DNA of 6,444 bases, from NCBI GenBank assembly GCA_046292445.1, contig JBKBQT010000073.1:1-6444 (forward strand). Direction: 5' to 3'. The position numbers and the translations under genes are program-made. Shown here piece by piece: positions 1 to 5,813 of the stretch. The notes beneath the pieces are model-generated. The model saw only the letters and a program-made list of their open reading frames with translations, did no database searches and was not told the origin of the DNA. Position 1 is the stretch's first letter, and each line of letters starts with the position of its first letter. Origin of the DNA: CALIZF01 sp046292445. GTDB lineage: Bacteria; Pseudomonadota; Alphaproteobacteria; Rhodobacterales; Rhodobacteraceae.

Positions 1-1167
1 GCGGCGGCGCGCGCGGCCGCCGGCTGGACGCTGCCGCCCTTCGCGGTGCCCGAGGCGGCGCGCGCCGCCTGGGCGGCCGTCGCCGCCCGCGGGGCCGCCG
101 CCCGCGCGGCCTGGGCCGGCCGCCTCGCCGCCAGCCCCCGGCGCGCCGCCTTCGAGGCCGCGCAGGCCGGTCCCGACCTTGCCGCGGCGCAGGCGGCACT
201 GGCCGCGCACAAAGCGGCGCTGATCGAGAAACGGCCCTCGGTCGCCACCCGCAAGGCCTCGGAAATGGCGCTCGACTCGCTCGCGCCGGTGCTGCCGACG
301 CTGGTCGGCGGGTCGGCCGACCTTACCGGCTCGAACCTCACCCGCGCCAAGGGTCAGGCGCCGGTCACGCCGGGGGACTACGCCGGCAGCTACATCCATT
401 ACGGGATCCGCGAGCATGGCATGGCGGCGGCGATGAACGGCATCGCGCTGCATGGCGGCTTCGTGCCTTACGGCGGCACGTTCCTCGTCTTTGCCGATTA
501 CGCCCGCCCGGCGATCCGGCTGGCCGCGCTGATGGGGCTGCGCGTCATCCATGTGATGACGCATGATTCCATCGGCCTTGGCGAGGATGGCCCGACCCAC
601 CAGCCGGTCGAGACGCTGGCGAGCCTGCGGGCGATGCCCAACCTTCTGGTGTTCCGCCCCTGCGACGCGGTCGAGACGGCCGAGGCCTGGGATTGTGCGC
701 TGGCGCAGGCGGCGACGCCTTCGGTCCTTGCCCTGTCGCGGCAGAACCTGCCGACGCTGCGCGCGGACGCGGCCGGGAACCTGACCGCCCGCGGCGCCTA
801 TGTGCTGCGCGAGGCGGCGGGCCCGCGGGATGCAACGCTGATCGCCACCGGATCGGAGGTCGAGATCGCGCTGGCCGCCGCCGATCTGCTCGCGGCCGAG
901 GGCATCCGCGCCGCTGTCGTGTCCGCCCCGTGTTTCGCGCTGTTCGACGCACAGCCCGACGACTGGCGGGCGGCGGTGCTCGGCACCGCCCCCCGCGTCG
1001 GTATCGAGGCGGCGGTGCGTCAGGGCTGGGACGCCCTGCTGGGCGAACGCGGCGCCTTCGTCGGCATGACGGGCTTCGGCGCCTCGGCACCCGCCCCCGC
1101 GCTCTACCGCCATTTCGGGATCACCGCCGAAGCCGCAGCCGAGGCCGCCCGCCGCCTGATCGGCTGA
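1..1167 (+). CDS. cbbT: Transketolase, C-terminal part (5' end outside window)
   Basis: Transketolase is a thiamine-diphosphate enzyme that moves two-carbon ketol units between sugar phosphates in the regenerative half of the Calvin cycle and in the pentose phosphate pathway. It is cytosolic and usually a homodimer. The reading frame is open from base 1, so the start and the N-terminal ThDP-binding domain lie upstream. About 388 codons remain of a family usually near 650-670 residues. Visible signatures are GSADLTGSN (310-336), the pyrimidine-domain segment GIREHGM with its catalytic Glu codon at 412-414, and the hallmark HDSIGLGEDGPTHQPVE (562-612). A C-terminal transketolase domain ends in GFGASAPAPALYRHFGI. 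The GTG at 46 is internal, because bases 1-45 in the same frame already read as transketolase (GWTLPPFAVP). The cbb setting suggests the Calvin-cycle paralogue (cbbT), although a housekeeping tkt cannot be excluded by sequence alone. The stop lies 20 bases before cbbA. Confidence 0.96.
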   Translation, partial: AAARAAAGWTLPPFAVPEAARAAWAAVAARGAAARAAWAGRLAASPRRAAFEAAQAGPDLAAAQAALAAHKAALIEKRPSVATRKASEMALDSLAPVLPTLVGGSADLTGSNLTRAKGQAPVTPGDYAGSYIHYGIREHGMAAAMNGIALHGGFVPYGGTFLVFADYARPAIRLAALMGLRVIHVMTHDSIGLGEDGPTHQPVETLASLRAMPNLLVFRPCDAVETAEAWDCALAQAATPSVLALSRQNLPTLRADAAGNLTARGAYVLREAAGPRDATLIATGSEVEIALAAADLLAAEGIRAAVVSAPCFALFDAQPDDWRAAVLGTAPRVGIEAAVRQGWDALLGERGAFVGMTGFGASAPAPALYRHFGITAEAAAEAARRLIG

Positions 1168-1174
1168 CCCATCC

Positions 1175-1180
1175 AAGGAG
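1175..1180 (+). promoter_or_regulatory. Ribosome binding site of cbbA
   Basis: AAGGAG lies 7 bases before the ATG at 1188. It decides the cbbA start, because the reading frame stays open far upstream through the transketolase gene. Confidence 0.85.
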
Positions 1181-1187
1181 ACCGCCC

Positions 1188-2267
1188 ATGGCCCGCATCA
1201 CCCTGCGCCAACTGCTCGATCACGCCGCCGAACACGGCTACGGCGTGCCCGCCTTCAACATCAACAACATGGAACAGGGCCTTGCGATCATGGAGGCAGC
1301 GCGGGCGACCGACGCCCCGGTGATCCTCCAGGCCAGCCGCGGCGCGCGCAGCTATGCGGGCGATGTGATGCTGGCCAAGATGATGGAGGCGCTCGAGGCG
1401 ATGTATCCCGGCATCCCGCTGTGCATCCACCAGGATCACGGCAACAACACCGCCACCTGCCTGTCGGCGATCCAGCACGGCTTCACCTCGGTGATGATGG
1501 ACGGCTCGCTCAGGGACGATGCCAGGACGCCCGCCGATTACGCCTATAACGCTGCCGTCACCGCCGAGGTCGCGCGGCTGGCCCATATGGTCGGCGTGTC
1601 GGTCGAGGGGGAGCTTGGCTGTCTCGGCAGCCTCGAGACCGGACATGGCGAGGCCGAGGACGGTCACGGCTTCGAGGGCGCGCTCGACCGCGCCATGCTG
1701 CTGACCGATCCCGACGAGGCGGCGCGCTTCGTCGCCGAGACCCGGGTGGACGCGCTGGCGGTGGCGATCGGGACCAGCCACGGCGCCTACAAGTTCACCC
1801 GCAGGCCCACCGGCGACGTGCTCGCGATGGACGTGATCGAGCGGCTGCACGCCCGCCTGCCCGACACGCATCTGGTGATGCACGGATCCTCGAGCGTCCC
1901 CGAGGAATGGCAGGCGGTCTTCAACGACAACGGCGGCGCGATGCGCGAAACCTATGGCGTGCCGGTCGAGGAGATCGTGCGCGGCATCCGCCACGGCGTG
2001 CGCAAGGTCAACATCGACACCGACCTGCGGCTGGCCGCCACCGCCGAATTCCGCCGCGTGGCGAACCAGAAGCGCGACGAATTCGACCCGCGCAAGTTCC
2101 TCAAGCCGGCGATGGACGCGATGGCGGCCGTCTGCCGCGCCCGCTTCGAGGCCTTCGGCACTGCCGGACAAGCCGCGAAGATCAAGCCGATCCCGATGAG
2201 CGACATGGCGCGCCGCTACGCCGCCGGCACGCTCGACCCCAAGCCCGCCGCGGCCCGCGCCGCCTGA
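1188..2267 (+). CDS. cbbA: Class II fructose/sedoheptulose-bisphosphate aldolase
   Basis: This 359-residue zinc-dependent aldolase makes fructose-1,6-bisphosphate from dihydroxyacetone phosphate and glyceraldehyde-3-phosphate. In the Calvin cycle the same family also makes sedoheptulose-1,7-bisphosphate from erythrose-4-phosphate. Motifs fit the class II TIM-barrel family and the CbbA-type branch. They are GVPAFNINNMEQ (19-30), HQDHGNN (81-87, with D83 as the likely catalytic acid and H84 as zinc ligand), EGELGCLG (140-147), GTSHGAYK (195-202, H198) and MHGSSS (231-236, H232), the last two supplying zinc-ligand histidines. KVNIDTDLR (273-281) is the conserved phosphate-binding region. Length is normal for CbbA. 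The ATG at 1188 is chosen for its strong ribosome binding site and because homologues begin with this ITLRQLLDHA-like segment; the in-frame extension back to 693 lies inside transketolase. The stop is 19 bases before cbbL, too close for a separate terminator and promoter, so co-transcription is expected. Confidence 0.97.
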   Translation: MARITLRQLLDHAAEHGYGVPAFNINNMEQGLAIMEAARATDAPVILQASRGARSYAGDVMLAKMMEALEAMYPGIPLCIHQDHGNNTATCLSAIQHGFTSVMMDGSLRDDARTPADYAYNAAVTAEVARLAHMVGVSVEGELGCLGSLETGHGEAEDGHGFEGALDRAMLLTDPDEAARFVAETRVDALAVAIGTSHGAYKFTRRPTGDVLAMDVIERLHARLPDTHLVMHGSSSVPEEWQAVFNDNGGAMRETYGVPVEEIVRGIRHGVRKVNIDTDLRLAATAEFRRVANQKRDEFDPRKFLKPAMDAMAAVCRARFEAFGTAGQAAKIKPIPMSDMARRYAAGTLDPKPAAARAA

Positions 2268-2274
2268 CCCTTCC

Positions 2275-2280
2275 GAGGAG
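2275..2280 (+). promoter_or_regulatory. Ribosome binding site of cbbL
   Basis: A purine-rich GAGGAG sits 6 bases before the cbbL ATG, inside the 19-base cbbA-cbbL gap. It is followed by a further AGGA, so the whole purine run before the start can pair with 16S rRNA. A strong site fits the high protein demand for Rubisco. Confidence 0.8.
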
Positions 2281-2286
2281 AGGACC

Positions 2287-3747
2287 ATGAACGAACATAG
2301 CAAGACAGCCCTGAAGGGCGCCGAACGCTATCGCGCCGGCGTGCTGAAATACGCCCAGATGGGTTACTGGGACGGCGACTATCAGCCCAAGGATACCGAT
2401 ATCCTCGCGCTCTTCCGCATCACGCCGCAGGACGGGGTGGACCCGATCGAGGCCGCGGCGGCGGTGGCCGGCGAAAGCTCCACCGCGACCTGGACAGTGG
2501 TCTGGACCGACCGGCTGACCGCCTGCGACCAGTATCGCGCCAAGGCTTACCGCGTCGATCCGGTGCCGAACCGCCCCGGCGAATATTTCGTCTGGATCGC
2601 CTACGACCTGATCCTGTTCGAACCCGGCTCGATCGCCAACCTCACGGCGAGCGTCATCGGCAACGTGTTCAGCTTCAAGCCGCTCAAGGCCGCCCGGCTC
2701 GAGGACATGCGCTTTCCGGTCGCCTATGTGAAGACCTACAAGGGCCCGCCGACCGGGATCGTGGTCGAGCGCGAACGGCTCGACAAGTTCGGCCGCCCGC
2801 TGCTGGGTGCCACGACCAAGCCCAAGCTCGGGCTGTCGGGCAAGAACTATGGCCGCGTCGTCTACGAAGGGCTCAAGGGCGGGCTCGACTTCATGAAGGA
2901 CGACGAGAACATCAACAGCCAGCCCTTCATGCACTGGCGCGACCGGTTCCTCTACGTGATGGAGGCGGTCAATCTCGCCGCCGCCCAGACCGGCGAGGTC
3001 AAGGGCCACTACCTCAACATCACCGCCGGCACGATGGAGGAGATGTATCGGCGGGCCGAGCTCGCCAAGGAACTGGGGTCGGTGATCGTGATGATCGACC
3101 TTGTCATCGGCTATACCGCGATCCAGTCGATCGGCGAATGGTGCAGGCAGAACGACATGATCCTGCACCTGCACCGCGCCGGCCATGGCACCTACACGCG
3201 GCAGAAGAACCACGGCGTCAGCTTCCGCGTCATCGCCAAGTGGATGCGGATGGCGGGGGTGGACCACATCCATGCCGGCACCGCCGTCGGCAAGCTCGAG
3301 GGCGATCCGCCGACCGTGCAGGGCTATTACAACGTCTGCCGCGAGCTCAGGAACGCGGTGGACCTGCCGCGCGGCCTCTTCTTCGAGCAGGACTGGGCCG
3401 ACATGCTCAAGGTCATGCCGGTCGCCTCGGGCGGGATCCATGCCGGGCAGATGCACCAGCTGCTGGACCTTTTCGGCGACGATGTGGTGCTGCAGTTCGG
3501 CGGCGGCACGATCGGGCACCCGATGGGCATCCAGGCCGGCGCCACCGCCAACCGCGTCGCGCTCGAGGCGATGGTGCTGGCGCGCAACGAGGGGCGCAAC
3601 ATCGCCGTCGAGGGCCCCGAAATCCTGCGCGCCGCTGCCAAGTGGTGCAAGCCGCTCGAGGCCGCGCTCGATGTCTGGGGCGATATCACCTTCAACTACA
3701 CCTCCACCGACACGTCGGACTTCGTGCCGACCGCCAGCGTTTCGTAA
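2287..3747 (+). CDS. cbbL: Rubisco large subunit, form I red-type (IC)
   Basis: CbbL is the catalytic subunit of ribulose-1,5-bisphosphate carboxylase/oxygenase and assembles with CbbS as L8S8. The 486-residue length is typical of red-type enzymes. The N-terminal domain carries GESSTATW (62-69), with E63 and the following Thr residues completing the neighbouring subunit's active site. N126 lies in GNVFSF. The barrel has KPK (178-180, equivalent to spinach K175/K177) and GGLDFMKDDEN (198-208), where K204 is the lysine carbamylated by CO2 and D206/E207 bind Mg2+. It continues with HRAGHGTY (296-303), H329, loop 6 AGTAVGKLEGD (330-340) with mobile lysine K336, and SGGIHAGQMH (381-390). All key residues are present, so the enzyme should be active. 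The tail ends DFVPTASVS; in red-type enzymes this C-terminal tail is what CbbX pulls on. From memory the sequence is very close to R. sphaeroides CbbL. It lies 13 bases upstream of cbbS. Confidence 0.99.
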   Translation: MNEHSKTALKGAERYRAGVLKYAQMGYWDGDYQPKDTDILALFRITPQDGVDPIEAAAAVAGESSTATWTVVWTDRLTACDQYRAKAYRVDPVPNRPGEYFVWIAYDLILFEPGSIANLTASVIGNVFSFKPLKAARLEDMRFPVAYVKTYKGPPTGIVVERERLDKFGRPLLGATTKPKLGLSGKNYGRVVYEGLKGGLDFMKDDENINSQPFMHWRDRFLYVMEAVNLAAAQTGEVKGHYLNITAGTMEEMYRRAELAKELGSVIVMIDLVIGYTAIQSIGEWCRQNDMILHLHRAGHGTYTRQKNHGVSFRVIAKWMRMAGVDHIHAGTAVGKLEGDPPTVQGYYNVCRELRNAVDLPRGLFFEQDWADMLKVMPVASGGIHAGQMHQLLDLFGDDVVLQFGGGTIGHPMGIQAGATANRVALEAMVLARNEGRNIAVEGPEILRAAAKWCKPLEAALDVWGDITFNYTSTDTSDFVPTASVS

Positions 3748-3753
3748 AGGGAG
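3748..3753 (+). promoter_or_regulatory. Ribosome binding site of cbbS, abutting the cbbL stop
   Basis: AGGGAG begins at the first base after the cbbL TAA codon (3745-3747) and sits 7 bases before the cbbS ATG. Ribosomes terminating on cbbL therefore cover this site, which favours coupled large and small subunit synthesis. Confidence 0.8.
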
Positions 3754-3760
3754 AGCCGCA

Positions 3761-4150
3761 ATGCGCGTGACGCAAGGAACCTTCAGCTTCCTGCCCGACC
3801 TGACCGACGAGCAGATCAGCGCGCAGGTGGAATACTGCCTGCGCAACGAATGGGCGGTCGGGGTGGAATTCACCGACGATCCGCACCCCCGCAATACCTA
3901 CTGGGAAATGTGGGGCAATCCGATGTTCGACCTCAGGGACGCCAAAGGCGTGATGATGGAGGTCGATGCCTGCCGCAAGGCGCATCCCGATGCCTATATC
4001 CGCCTGAACGCGTTCGATTCCACCCGCGGCTGGGAAACGGTGCGCCTGTCGTTCATCGTCAACCGCCCGAAGGTCGAGCCGACCTTCACCCTCACCCGGA
4101 CCGAGGTGCGGGGCCGGACGCAGACCTACAGCCTCGCCACCACCCGCTGA
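3761..4150 (+). CDS. cbbS: Rubisco small subunit, red-type
   Basis: CbbS is the 129-residue small subunit that caps the L8 core of form I Rubisco and stabilises it. It has no catalytic residues of its own. The N-terminus MRVTQGTFSFLPDLTDEQI (1-19) and the segments DDPHPRNTYWEMWGNPMFDL (39-58), YIRLNAFDSTRGWET (79-93) and SFIVNRP (97-103) are diagnostic of proteobacterial small subunits. The chain continues about 26 residues past NRP, ending SLATTR. Red-type enzymes are known to carry such a C-terminal extension, which forms beta-hairpins lining the central solvent channel. The length matches R. sphaeroides CbbS as I recall it. The ATG at 3761 has a good ribosome binding site; the frame is open upstream only as a shadow of cbbL. 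The gene is followed by a 53-base spacer that holds a strong hairpin. Confidence 0.98.
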   Translation: MRVTQGTFSFLPDLTDEQISAQVEYCLRNEWAVGVEFTDDPHPRNTYWEMWGNPMFDLRDAKGVMMEVDACRKAHPDAYIRLNAFDSTRGWETVRLSFIVNRPKVEPTFTLTRTEVRGRTQTYSLATTR

Positions 4151-4158
4151 CGCGCCCC

Positions 4159-4183
4159 GCCGCCCCTGCCCCGCCGGGGCGGC
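4159..4183 (+). promoter_or_regulatory. GC-rich stem-loop between cbbS and cbbX
   Basis: GCCGCCCC (4159-4166) and GGGGCGGC (4176-4183) are perfect inverted repeats and give an 8-bp all-GC stem with a 9-base loop. A competing fold uses the same right arm: bases 4166-4172 pair with 4176-4182 (7 pairs, one of them G-U) around a GCC loop. No T run follows (the next bases are ACCATCACCC), so this is not a standard intrinsic terminator. By position it may protect the cbbLS message from 3' decay or reduce read-through into cbbX. The structure is seen directly; the role is inferred. Confidence 0.6.
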
Positions 4184-4193
4184 ACCATCACCC

Positions 4194-4197
4194 GGAG
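4194..4197 (+). promoter_or_regulatory. Ribosome binding site of cbbX
   Basis: GGAG lies 6 bases before the ATG at 4204 and supports that start. It begins 11 bases after the stem-loop, so the hairpin should not mask it directly. Confidence 0.7.
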
Positions 4198-4203
4198 TTG
4201 CCG

Positions 4204-5115
4204 ATGCCCGACGACACGCCCGCCGCCACCGTCGATCTTGCCGCCGAATACCGCACATCCGGCGTCGCCGATGTGCTCGAGGAGCTTGACCGCGAACTCA
4301 TCGGCCTCGCCCCGGTCAAGGCCCGCATCCGCGAGACGGCGGCGCTGCTGCTGGTGGACCGCGCGCGCCGCTCGCTCGGCCTGACGCAGGAGACGCCGAC
4401 CCTGCACATGTCTTTCACCGGCAATCCCGGCACCGGCAAGACCACGGTCGCGCTCAAGATGGCGGGGCTCCTGAAGCGGCTGGGCTATGTGCGCAAGGGC
4501 CATCTGGTCAGCGTGACGCGCGACGACCTTGTCGGGCAATACATCGGCCATACCGCGCCCAAGACCCGCGAGGTGCTCAAGAAGGCGATGGGGGGCGTCC
4601 TCTTCATCGACGAGGCCTATTACCTCTACCGTCCCGACAACGAACGCGACTACGGGCAGGAGGCGATCGAGATCCTGCTGCAGGTGATGGAGAACAACCG
4701 CGACGACCTCGTGGTGATCCTTGCCGGCTATGCCGACCGGATGGACCGGTTCTTCCAGTCCAACCCCGGCTTCCGGTCGCGCATCGCCCATCACATCGAG
4801 TTTCCCGACTACACCGATGCCGAACTGCTGCGCATTGCGGGCGCGATGCTCGATGCACAGCACTACCGCCTGACCCCGGCGGCCGAGGCGGCGATGCGCG
4901 ACTATATCGCCGCCCGCCGCATGCAGCCGCATTTCGCCAATGCCCGGTCCATCCGCAACGCGCTCGACCGTGCGCGATTGCGGCAGGCCAACCGGCTGTT
5001 CTCGGCCGCGACGGGCCCCATCGACGCGGCGGCCCTGTCCACGATAGAGGAGGCCGACATCCGGGCGAGCCGCGTGTTCCAGGGCGGCCTTCTGCACGAA
5101 AGGACGAACCCATGA
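4204..5115 (+). CDS. cbbX: Red-type Rubisco activase CbbX (AAA+ ATPase)
   Basis: CbbX is a hexameric AAA+ ATPase that rescues red-type Rubisco blocked by ribulose-1,5-bisphosphate or other sugar phosphates. It does so by transiently pulling the CbbL C-terminus into its central pore. Studied members are activated by RuBP. The 303-residue protein shows Walker A GNPGTGKTT (73-81), pore loop GQYIGHT (111-117, with the aromatic Y113) and Walker B VLFIDE (132-137). It also has a sensor-1 region ILAGYADRM (172-180), arginine-finger segment NPGFRSRI (187-194) and the sensor-2 helix FANARSIRNALDRAR (244-258). All core motifs are intact. The N-terminal segment with SGVADVLEELDRELIGL (19-35) matches the family. 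The C-terminus ends VFQGGLLHERTNP, a few residues shorter than I recall for R. sphaeroides CbbX, and its last codons overlap the rpe start. Its position directly after cbbS fits its job, and the large subunit here has the matching red-type tail. Confidence 0.98.
   Translation: MPDDTPAATVDLAAEYRTSGVADVLEELDRELIGLAPVKARIRETAALLLVDRARRSLGLTQETPTLHMSFTGNPGTGKTTVALKMAGLLKRLGYVRKGHLVSVTRDDLVGQYIGHTAPKTREVLKKAMGGVLFIDEAYYLYRPDNERDYGQEAIEILLQVMENNRDDLVVILAGYADRMDRFFQSNPGFRSRIAHHIEFPDYTDAELLRIAGAMLDAQHYRLTPAAEAAMRDYIAARRMQPHFANARSIRNALDRARLRQANRLFSAATGPIDAAALSTIEEADIRASRVFQGGLLHERTNP
5099..5104 (+). promoter_or_regulatory. Ribosome binding site of rpe inside the cbbX 3' end
   Basis: AAAGGA lies within the last codons of cbbX, 7 bases before the rpe ATG at 5112. 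The start codon overlaps the cbbX stop as ATGA, which suggests translational coupling. Confidence 0.75.
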
Positions 5116-5813
5116 CCTTCGACCGCCGCATCCGCATCGCGCCGTCGATCCTCTCGGCCGATTTCGCCGATTTCGGGCGCGAGATCCGCGCCGTCGAGGA
5201 TCAGGGCGCCGACTGGGTGCATGTCGATGTGATGGACGGGCATTTCGTGCCCAACCTCACCTTCGGGCCGCCCGCCGTTGCCGCGTTCCGCCGGCATGTG
5301 AAGACGGTGATGGACGTGCATCTGATGATCGCCCCGGTCGACCCCTATATCGACGCCTTCGCCCGGGCCGGGGCCGACATCCTGACCGCCCATGTCGAGG
5401 CCGGCCCGCACATTCACCGCACGGTGCAGGCGATCCGGGCGGCGGGGATGCGCCCCGGCGTCGCGCTCAACCCCGGCACGCCGGCCGAGGCGGTGGCGCA
5501 TGTGCTTGACCTCGTGGACCTCGTCTGCGTGATGACGGTCAACCCCGGATTCGGCGGGCAGGGCTTCATCGACATGACCGCCAAGGTGCGGGCGCTGCGT
5601 GGAATGATCGGCGACCGCCCCGTGCACATCGAGATCGACGGCGGCGTGACGCCCGCCACCGCGCCGCTGGTCGCGCGCGCCGGGGCGGATGTGCTCGTTG
5701 CCGGATCGGCGGTGTTCAAGGGCGGCTCGGCCGACGACCCCGCGCCCTACGGCGCCAACATCGCCGCTATCCGCGCGGCGGCCGAAGCGGCGGCCGGGAC
5801 GACGCTGGCATGA
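5112..5813 (+). CDS. cbbE: Ribulose-phosphate 3-epimerase
   Basis: This enzyme interconverts D-xylulose-5-phosphate and D-ribulose-5-phosphate. It feeds the Calvin cycle's ribulose-5-phosphate pool just before phosphoribulokinase, and also serves the pentose phosphate pathway. The 233-residue TIM-barrel protein shows IAPSILSADF (9-18), WVHVDVMDGHFVPN (35-48), MDVHLMI (67-73), VMTVNPGFGGQ (140-150), EIDGGV (174-179) and the phosphate-binding AGSAVFK (197-203). H37, D39, H70 and D176 are the expected metal ligands, with D39 and D176 as the acid/base pair. Nothing is missing. Length is normal for the family (about 220-235), with a short Ala-rich tail. The start overlaps the cbbX stop by 4 bases, and the gene's own stop overlaps the next start in the same way. 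Either rpe or cbbE is an acceptable name; the cbb context favours cbbE. Confidence 0.97.
   Translation: MTFDRRIRIAPSILSADFADFGREIRAVEDQGADWVHVDVMDGHFVPNLTFGPPAVAAFRRHVKTVMDVHLMIAPVDPYIDAFARAGADILTAHVEAGPHIHRTVQAIRAAGMRPGVALNPGTPAEAVAHVLDLVDLVCVMTVNPGFGGQGFIDMTAKVRALRGMIGDRPVHIEIDGGVTPATAPLVARAGADVLVAGSAVFKGGSADDPAPYGANIAAIRAAAEAAAGTTLA

Noticed and set aside
46..48. GTG at 46 as a transketolase start
   Set aside because: The same frame is open back to base 1 and already reads as transketolase sequence there. The N-terminal domain is simply outside the window.
1..130. GCG/GCC-rich repeat-like stretch at the window start
   Set aside because: It reads in frame as the Ala/Arg-rich middle part of transketolase. 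This is composition rather than a tandem repeat or mobile element.
693..1187. In-frame upstream extension of cbbA, suggesting a fusion protein
   Set aside because: The extension overlaps the conserved transketolase C-terminal domain in another frame and translates to low-complexity Arg/Gly-rich sequence. The ATG at 1188 has a strong ribosome binding site and gives a normal-length aldolase.
1104..2303. A 399-codon open frame on the minus strand opposite cbbA
   Set aside because: It has the same GC-driven shadow pattern, no recognisable family, and it covers the whole of a well-supported aldolase gene.
2182..3894. A 570-codon open frame on the minus strand opposite cbbL
   Set aside because: It lies antisense to an unmistakable Rubisco large subunit. 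Long antisense open frames are expected in very GC-rich DNA with strong third-position bias. Its translation is a His/Arg/Gly/Val-rich sequence with no recognisable domain.
4159..4183. Intrinsic (Rho-independent) transcription terminator after cbbS
   Set aside because: The stem is strong but no T-rich run follows. Downstream cbbX, rpe and cbbZ have no visible promoter of their own, so a full stop here is unlikely.
4126..5097. A 323-codon open frame on the minus strand opposite cbbX
   Set aside because: It is antisense to a complete AAA+ activase with all motifs intact. The minus-strand translation shows no family and has shadow-like composition.
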